From: Verrucomicrobiales bacterium | GTDB lineage: Bacteria; Verrucomicrobiota; Verrucomicrobiia; Limisphaerales; JAFMIX01 | Direction of reading: 5' to 3' | Length of the DNA: 7,705 nt | Assembly (NCBI GenBank): GCA_017853785.1 | Contig: JAFMIX010000098.1 | Location: forward strand, 1-7,705 | Shown: positions 1 to 4,486 of the stretch, one piece after another | Layout: each line of letters begins with the position of its first letter | How positions within the stretch are numbered: position 1 is the stretch's first letter | Notes under the pieces: model-generated | What the model was told of the DNA's origin: nothing | The model's database searches: none | Seen by the model: the letters and a program-made list of their open reading frames with translations, nothing else | Made by a program: the position numbers and the translations under genes

Positions 1-650
1 TCCGCAGCACGCATTACATTCTCGGCACAGCTTACGGCGCGCATCCGTATCCCGTAATGGTGCGGAATTTCCAACGCATCATGGGCGACGAAGCCCGCGC
101 GCAAATCCTTGAAAAGGAAAAGCGTTTGCCTGATCTGCTTTGCGCCTGCGTCGGCGGCGGCTCGAACGCCATCGGCCTGTTCTATCCGTTCCTCGATGAC
201 AAGAGCGTGCGCATGATCGGCGTGGAAGCCGGCGGCCACGGCATCATGCCCGAGCAACACGCGGCGCGGTTTCACGGCGGTTCGCTCGGCGTGTTGCAAG
301 GCACGCGCAGCTACATTTTGCAGGACGACTTCGGGCAAATCCAACTCACCCACAGCGTCAGCGCCGGATTGGACTACGCCGCCGTCGGACCGGAACACGC
401 CTTCCTGCACGACGCCAAGCGCGTGGAATACACCTACGCCACCGACGATAAGGCGCTCGAGGCTTTCATGAAACTCGCGCGGCTCGAAGGCATCATCCCT
501 GCGCTCGAAAGCTCGCACGCGGTCGCCGAAGTCATCCAACGCGCGCCGAAGATGGCCAAAGATCAGATCATCATCGTGAACCTCTCCGGCCGCGGCGACA
601 AAGACGTGGCTCAGGTGGCGGCGAAGGTGAAGCTGGAAATGCCGAAGTGA
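1..650 (+). CDS. trpB: Tryptophan synthase beta subunit, C-terminal 215 residues (5' end outside window)
   Basis: TrpB is the PLP enzyme that condenses indole with L-serine to make L-tryptophan, normally as an alpha2-beta2 complex with TrpA in the cytoplasm. The reading frame is open from the left edge (first full codon at nt 3), so the start and the N-terminal half, including the PLP-binding lysine, lie outside. Visible hallmarks are a THYILG...HPYP segment at the left edge, the PLP phosphate loop GGGSN (nt 153-167), GVEAGGHG, SAGLDYAAVGPEHA, and EGIIPALESSHA, whose Glu (nt 507-509) matches catalytic Glu350 of Salmonella TrpB. NLSGRGDKD follows, with the Ser that contacts the PLP pyridine nitrogen at nt 585-587. 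Nothing in the visible half is broken, and its length suits a normal enzyme of about 400 residues. It ends in TGA at 648-650. trpA does not follow; the next gene is convergent efp. Family assignment is very secure. Confidence 0.97.
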   Translation, partial: RSTHYILGTAYGAHPYPVMVRNFQRIMGDEARAQILEKEKRLPDLLCACVGGGSNAIGLFYPFLDDKSVRMIGVEAGGHGIMPEQHAARFHGGSLGVLQGTRSYILQDDFGQIQLTHSVSAGLDYAAVGPEHAFLHDAKRVEYTYATDDKALEAFMKLARLEGIIPALESSHAVAEVIQRAPKMAKDQIIIVNLSGRGDKDVAQVAAKVKLEMPK

Positions 651-673
651 ATTGCGAAGAAAGCCGTAGGCAC

Positions 674-697
674 AAAAAAACCCGCCGCAGCGGGTTT
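674..697 (-). terminator. Rho-independent terminator of efp, possibly bidirectional
   Basis: A perfect 8-bp inverted repeat (AAACCCGC at 678-685, GCGGGTTT at 690-697) encloses a 4-nt loop. Read on the minus strand, the stem runs into seven consecutive T residues (complement of A674-A680), the classic form of an intrinsic terminator, about 26 nt past the efp stop codon. Read on the plus strand, the stem lies 28 nt past the trpB stop and is followed by a poorer T-rich stretch (TTTGATTGATTTTG). It may therefore also stop trpB transcripts, less efficiently. Confidence 0.88.
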
Positions 698-722
698 GAT
701 TGATTTTGAAAACTGCGGCGGC

Positions 723-1280
723 TTAAGCGCGCTCCATGTATTTGCCGGTGCGGGTGTCGATCTTGATCTTCTCGCCGGTCTTGATGAACAGCGGCGCCTG
801 CACGGTGATGCCGGTCTCTACGATGATGGCTTTCTGCACGTTGTTGGCGGAATCGCCGCGCACGCCTTCGGGCGCCTCGGTCACGGTCAGGATCACGCTG
901 GACGGCAGTTCGATGGAAACGACCTTGCCCTCGACGATGGTCACGGTGACCGTCGCGTTCTCGATGAGGTAATTCTTCGCGTCGCCGACGATCTCGGGCG
1001 GGACGGTGACGGTCTCGTAGGTTTCCGGGTCGGAGAACACGTAGTCTTCCTGGTCCTTGTAGCTGAACTCCATCTTCACGGTGGTCATCGGCACGACATC
1101 TATTTTCTCGGTGGAGCTGAAGCGCACGTCGGAAGATTTGCCGGTCTTGATGCTGCGGATGGTGGCCTGCACGAAGGCGCGGAGGTTGCCCGGCGTACGG
1201 TGTTGGAAGTCGAGGACGACGGCGACATCGCCGTTGTAGTTGATCGCCATGCCGCGGCGCATATCACTTGCTGTTGCCAT
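723..1280 (-). CDS. efp: Elongation factor P
   Basis: EF-P binds between the ribosomal P and E sites and speeds peptide-bond formation at proline stretches. The 185 residues match the usual length and three-domain layout: a KOW-like domain I (about 1-65), OB-fold domain II (about 66-127) and OB-fold domain III (about 128-185). The C-terminus carries the EF-P signature (KAIIVETG...PLFIKTGEKIKIDTRTGKYMER), and EGVRGDSA is also typical. The odd part is the domain I loop that reaches the P-site tRNA: it reads TPGNLRAF (29-36), with Asn at position 32, where Pseudomonas-type EF-P has its rhamnosylated Arg and where the tip Lys of PGK-type loops aligns, and Arg at 34. The ATG at 1278-1280 fits the normal N-terminus; only a weak GAAGA-like purine stretch precedes it. 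The gene converges on trpB, ends at a strong terminator, and is divergent from the protease gene. Function is secure; the modification state is unknown. Confidence 0.97.
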   Translation of the reverse strand: MATASDMRRGMAINYNGDVAVVLDFQHRTPGNLRAFVQATIRSIKTGKSSDVRFSSTEKIDVVPMTTVKMEFSYKDQEDYVFSDPETYETVTVPPEIVGDAKNYLIENATVTVTIVEGKVVSIELPSSVILTVTEAPEGVRGDSANNVQKAIIVETGITVQAPLFIKTGEKIKIDTRTGKYMERA

Positions 1281-1327
1281 AAATATTCTTCGGTTGTGCC
1301 GTCACTTTTTGCGACAGCGAGCGGGAA

Positions 1328-1355
1328 AAATTAGCCGAGGCGGGCCTAAAAGCAA
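1328..1355 (-). promoter_or_regulatory. Candidate promoter of efp
   Basis: On the minus strand, TTGCTT (complement of 1350-1355) is followed after 16 nt by TAATTT (complement of 1328-1333). This resembles a sigma70-type -35/-10 pair, with half of each hexamer matching consensus. It would start transcription near 1321 and leave a leader of about 40 nt before the efp ATG. It was found by eye in a GC-rich region and remains a weak candidate. Confidence 0.3.
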
Positions 1356-1412
1356 GCTTGGAATTGCCGCCCGCAGGTTGTCCGGGCCGCACCCCGCGCC
1401 GCCGCCGCTTGC

Positions 1413-1441
1413 TTGTCAAAGCAATCGCGCTGCATTACCGT
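1413..1441 (+). promoter_or_regulatory. Candidate start-proximal promoter of the protease/DUF3352-like gene pair
   Basis: TTGTCA (1413-1418) is followed after 17 nt by TACCGT (1436-1441), only 6 nt before the ATG at 1448. The -35 differs from TTGACA at one position; the -10 keeps just TAnnnT. If used, transcription would begin at or within a few bases of the start codon, giving a leaderless mRNA. That fits the lack of a Shine-Dalgarno sequence here. The hydrolase gene at 6992 has a similar arrangement. Confidence 0.35.
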
Positions 1442-1447
1442 CTGCCC

Positions 1448-2458
1448 ATGTCCGCCCGGAGAATTTTTGCCCTGCCCGCCGCGTGCGGCTGCGCCCTGCT
1501 GCTGACCGCGCCGCAACCCGCCGGCGCCGACACCATCCAGTTGAAAGACGCCGCCGCCGTCACCGGCACCATCCTCGCCGAGAAGCGCGATGCCGTCGTC
1601 GTGGACGTCGGCTACACCGCGCTCGTCGTCCCGCAGAACCAGATCGTCAAAATCATCCGCACAGAGAAAATCACCGCCGCCCCGGCCAGATCGTCCGGCA
1701 AGAACGCCGCCGTCGTCACGCTTGCGCCGCGCGCGCCGGAGGCGTCCGCCAAATCCGACCTCTACTACAGTGCGCCGAAGGCTTCCCCCGTCCGCGCCGT
1801 CCGCGATCTCGTGAGCGCGCTCGGCGAGGCGGTGGTTCAAGTCCGCACCCCCGGCGGCCTCGGCTCGGGATTCATCCTCGACGAGCACGGTTACCTCATC
1901 ACCAATTTCCACGTCATTGAAGGCGAGACCCAGATTTCCGTGGAAGCCTACCACCAACGCAACGACCAGTTGGAACGCAAGACCTACAAGCAGGTCCGCA
2001 TCGTCGCCATGAACAAATTCGCCGACCTCGCGCTGCTGAAGATCGAGGATGCCGACGCGCCCAAGTTCGCCCACGTCGCGCTCGGTGATTCGGACACCCT
2101 CGCCGTCGGCGAACGCGTCTTCGCCATCGGCAGCCCGCTCGGCCTGGAGCGCACCGTCACCGAAGGCATCCTCAGCACCAAGACCCGCCAATTCCAGGGT
2201 GACCTCTACCTCCAGACCACCGCCCAGATCAACCCCGGCAACTCCGGCGGGCCGCTCTTCAACCTCAGCGGCGACGTCATGGGCGTCATCAACATGAAGA
2301 TCACCGCCGGCGAAGGCATCGGCTTCGCCATTCCCGTCGCCACCGTCAAATTTTTCCTCGACCACCGCGACGCTTTTGCCTACGCCGCCGACAATCCCAG
2401 CAACCCCTACCGCTACCTCGAACCGCCCAGCCGGACGAAATTGCTGCCGCCCCAATAG
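1448..2458 (+). CDS. Secreted trypsin-like (S1C/HtrA-type) serine protease without PDZ domain
   Basis: This 336-residue protein starts with a signal peptide (about 1-27, cleavage probably after AGA), so it should act in the periplasm or outside. A small beta-rich region follows (about 28-70, IQLKD...VVVDVGYTALVVPQNQIVKI), then an Ala/Pro/Lys-rich linker to about 115, then a chymotrypsin-fold domain (about 118-308). The full triad is visible: His155 in ITNFHVIEG, Asp193 in FADLALLKI, and Ser266 in NPGNSGGPLF. GSGF at 139-142 and GIGFAIPV at 290-297 are typical of the HtrA/Trypsin_2 group. Unlike DegP/DegS it has no C-terminal PDZ domain; only about 28 mostly Pro/Asn/Tyr-containing residues follow. 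The ATG at 1448 was chosen over the in-frame TTG at 1358 because it directly precedes the signal peptide, while the extra 30 residues are Arg-rich and overlap the candidate efp promoter. The next gene begins 24 nt downstream, so the two are probably co-transcribed. The protease call is firm; the substrate is unknown. Confidence 0.93.
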   Translation: MSARRIFALPAACGCALLLTAPQPAGADTIQLKDAAAVTGTILAEKRDAVVVDVGYTALVVPQNQIVKIIRTEKITAAPARSSGKNAAVVTLAPRAPEASAKSDLYYSAPKASPVRAVRDLVSALGEAVVQVRTPGGLGSGFILDEHGYLITNFHVIEGETQISVEAYHQRNDQLERKTYKQVRIVAMNKFADLALLKIEDADAPKFAHVALGDSDTLAVGERVFAIGSPLGLERTVTEGILSTKTRQFQGDLYLQTTAQINPGNSGGPLFNLSGDVMGVINMKITAGEGIGFAIPVATVKFFLDHRDAFAYAADNPSNPYRYLEPPSRTKLLPPQ

Positions 2459-2482
2459 CCAGCCAACCTCGTTCTAAAATTC

Positions 2483-4411
2483 ATGAAACCATTCCTCCTC
2501 GCCCTCGCCCTCGGCCTCAGTTGCGTCCGCCCCGGCCTCGCCGCCATCCCAGCGCCGGAGAAAATTCTCCCCGCCGACACCCTCGCCGTCGTCACCGCGC
2601 CGGACTTCGCCAGCTTCTGCGAGCAGCATCGCAAGTCGCCCCAGCTTCAATTCTGGCACGACCCCGCCATGAAACCGTTCATCGATAAAATCATGGCCCG
2701 CCTCCAGACCGAACTCATTGAACCGCTGGAGCGCGACCTCGGCGGCAGCCTCTCCAACTACACCGCGCTCGCCCAAGGCCAGATGACCCTCGCCGTCGTG
2801 CAAAACGGCTGGCAAGGCACCACCAACGTCCTCCCCGGCTGGCTCTTCCTGCTCGACACCAAGACCAACCGCACCCTCCTCGAAACCAACCTCACCACCC
2901 TCAAGCGCAAGTGGACCGACGCCGGCAAACCGCTCAAGACCGAAACCATCCGCGGCGTCGAATTCACCACCCTGCTCCTCTCCAGCAACGACCTGGCCGG
3001 CGCGATGAAAAAAATGAACCCTGCGGCCGCGCCCGAAACCTTCAAGCCCGATGACCCCGCGCCCGCCGCGCCGCCCACCCCGCTCTACCTCGGCCAGCAT
3101 GAATCCCTCTTCATCGCCGGCAACTCCACCGCCGTCATCGAGAAAATCCTCCGCAGCCTGAACGGCGGCAGCGCCCCCGTCCTCGCCGATGAAGCCGCGT
3201 TCGAAGCCAGCCGCGGCGCGCTGTTCCGCGACGCCACCGCCTACGGCTGGATCCACACCAAGCCGCTGATGGAAATCCTCGTGAAAGTTCTCGCTCATGA
3301 ATCCGAAACCGAGCCGAATACAACCTTCTCGCTCGTGCCCTTCTCCCCGGATAAAGCCATCACCAGCCTCGGCCTCAACCGCCTCCGCACCGTCGCCTTC
3401 AGCATGAAACCCACGGCCGAAGGCAGCACCGCCGAACTCCTCCTCGCCATCCCCGAGAGCGACCGCCAGGACGGCATCTTCAAGATTCTCGCCGGCGAAC
3501 CGCGCGAGACCACCCCGCCCGCCTTCGTCCCCGCCGACGCCGTCAAGTTCACCCGCTTCCGCCTTAACGGGCCGCAGAGTTGGGAGAATCTGGAAAAGAT
3601 GCTCGGCAACATCTCACCGAACCTGCCCGCCACCATCAACATCCTGTTCTCCACCGCCAGCATGAAAGAGTTGGAAAAAAATCCCGATTACGACCTCAAG
3701 AAAATCTTCCTCGACAGCCTCGGCGACGACTTTATCAGCTACCAGAAAGCCCCGCGCAGCCAGGCCCTCGCCGACGTCGCCGCGCCGCCCTCCATTTTCC
3801 TCGTCGGCTCGCCGCAGCCGGACAAGCTGCTGGAAGCCCTCAAGAGCATCTTTGCCCTCATCAACCGCCGCGGCGACCCGCCCACGGAACGCGAATTCCT
3901 CGGTCACAAGATTTACACCATCACCACCACGCCCGCCCAACTCGTGACCGGCGAGAAGACCGGCACCCGCGCTGCCAGCTTCGCCGCCGCGAACGGCTAT
4001 TGCGCCATTTCCATGGACGCCGCCACGCTGGAGGAATTTCTCCGCAGCGGCGAGAACCCTGGCAAGGCGCTCCGCGAAACCCCCGGCCTGGCCGCCGCCA
4101 TCCCGCACGTGCGCACCGCCGGCGCCAGCTACTTCAACTACGAAAACCAGCGCGAAACCATGCGCACCGCGTTCGATATGTTCAAGCAACTTGGAGCCGC
4201 CTCCAAACCCGGCGTCACCGATCCACTGGGAATGCTGGCCGGCCAAAACCTCATCAAAGACTGGATTGATGTCGCCCTGCTGCCGGATTTCAGCCGCGTG
4301 GCGAAATACTTTGGGTTCACCGTGAGCGCGATGAGCGCCACGCCCACCGGCCTCTCCATGAAAGTCTTTGCCCCAACCCCGGAGGGGATCACCGCCAGCC
4401 CTGCGAATTAG
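2483..4411 (+). CDS. Secreted protein of unknown function, DUF3352-like, two tandem modules
   Basis: The 642 residues begin with a signal peptide (about 1-21, ending LAA), so the protein is exported. No transmembrane segment or catalytic motif follows. The mature protein opens with LPADTLAVVTAPDF (29-42), a start typical of DUF3352-type proteins. The same series of motifs recurs in the second half: PADT/PADA (30, 350), LGGSL/LGDDF (86, 413), LFLLDTKTNRTLLE/IFLVGSPQPDKLLE (121, 438), RGVEFTTL/LGHKIYTI (157, 473), STAVIEKILRS/DAATLEEFLRS (215, 512), YGWI/YFNY (254, 550), and VAFSMKPT/TVSAMSAT (304, 613). The protein is therefore most likely a duplicated module of about 280 residues each, joined near 335-348. 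A Pro/Ala-rich stretch lies at 189-200. It starts 24 nt after the protease stop, with no Shine-Dalgarno sequence, which suggests an operon. It could be a partner or substrate of that protease, but this is inference. A structural or binding role is as likely as any other. Confidence 0.85.
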   Translation: MKPFLLALALGLSCVRPGLAAIPAPEKILPADTLAVVTAPDFASFCEQHRKSPQLQFWHDPAMKPFIDKIMARLQTELIEPLERDLGGSLSNYTALAQGQMTLAVVQNGWQGTTNVLPGWLFLLDTKTNRTLLETNLTTLKRKWTDAGKPLKTETIRGVEFTTLLLSSNDLAGAMKKMNPAAAPETFKPDDPAPAAPPTPLYLGQHESLFIAGNSTAVIEKILRSLNGGSAPVLADEAAFEASRGALFRDATAYGWIHTKPLMEILVKVLAHESETEPNTTFSLVPFSPDKAITSLGLNRLRTVAFSMKPTAEGSTAELLLAIPESDRQDGIFKILAGEPRETTPPAFVPADAVKFTRFRLNGPQSWENLEKMLGNISPNLPATINILFSTASMKELEKNPDYDLKKIFLDSLGDDFISYQKAPRSQALADVAAPPSIFLVGSPQPDKLLEALKSIFALINRRGDPPTEREFLGHKIYTITTTPAQLVTGEKTGTRAASFAAANGYCAISMDAATLEEFLRSGENPGKALRETPGLAAAIPHVRTAGASYFNYENQRETMRTAFDMFKQLGAASKPGVTDPLGMLAGQNLIKDWIDVALLPDFSRVAKYFGFTVSAMSATPTGLSMKVFAPTPEGITASPAN

Positions 4412-4419
4412 AACGGCGC

Positions 4420-4473
4420 GAGCCGTAGGAGCCGCAGCAATGTGAGCTATCCGACGCAGGACTACGCTGCGGC
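4420..4473. repeat. Dyad-rich spacer between convergent genes, possible terminator or dispersed repeat
   Basis: The 75-bp gap between two convergent stop codons holds a 9-nt tandem (GAGCCGTAG at 4420-4428, GAGCCGCAG at 4429-4437). It also holds an 8-bp inverted repeat (GCCGCAGC at 4431-4438, GCTGCGGC at 4466-4473). A competing pair, CGTAG at 4424-4428 and CTACG at 4462-4466, and a third dyad, CGCAGGA at 4455-4461 with TCCTGCG at 4491-4497 reaching into the FG-GAP gene, are also present. No T-tract follows on either strand, so an ordinary intrinsic terminator is not shown. It may be a bidirectional stop structure or one copy of an intergenic repeat family. Confidence 0.4.
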
Positions 4474-4486
4474 GCCAACCGCGCAG

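Noticed and set aside
696..1334. 212-codon plus-strand frame antisense to efp
   Set aside because: The His/Gly/Asp-rich mirror product begins in the terminator hairpin; EF-P on the other strand is unambiguous.
1358..1447. Upstream TTG start that would extend the protease by 30 residues
   Set aside because: The extension is Arg/Pro-rich, puts the signal peptide in mid-sequence and overlaps promoter-like sites.
1240..1920. 226-codon plus-strand frame across the efp/protease intergenic region
   Set aside because: The translation is Arg/Pro/His-rich and overlaps both efp and the protease out of frame; it has no domain.
1346..2455. 369-codon open frame on the minus strand, covering the whole protease gene
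   Set aside because: It is an antisense shadow of a high-GC gene: the product is Gly/Asp/Val/Glu-rich with no recognisable domain, while the plus-strand frame has a signal peptide and complete catalytic triad.
2475..2480. TAAAAT, a good -10 hexamer just before the 642-residue protein
   Set aside because: It lies 3 nt from the ATG, so transcription would begin inside the gene, and there is no -35 at the right distance.
2474..3298. 274-codon minus-strand frame opposite the start of the 642-residue protein
   Set aside because: The Gly/Glu/Val-rich, low-complexity translation is typical of codon-bias mirror frames. The opposite strand encodes a signal peptide and duplicated motifs.
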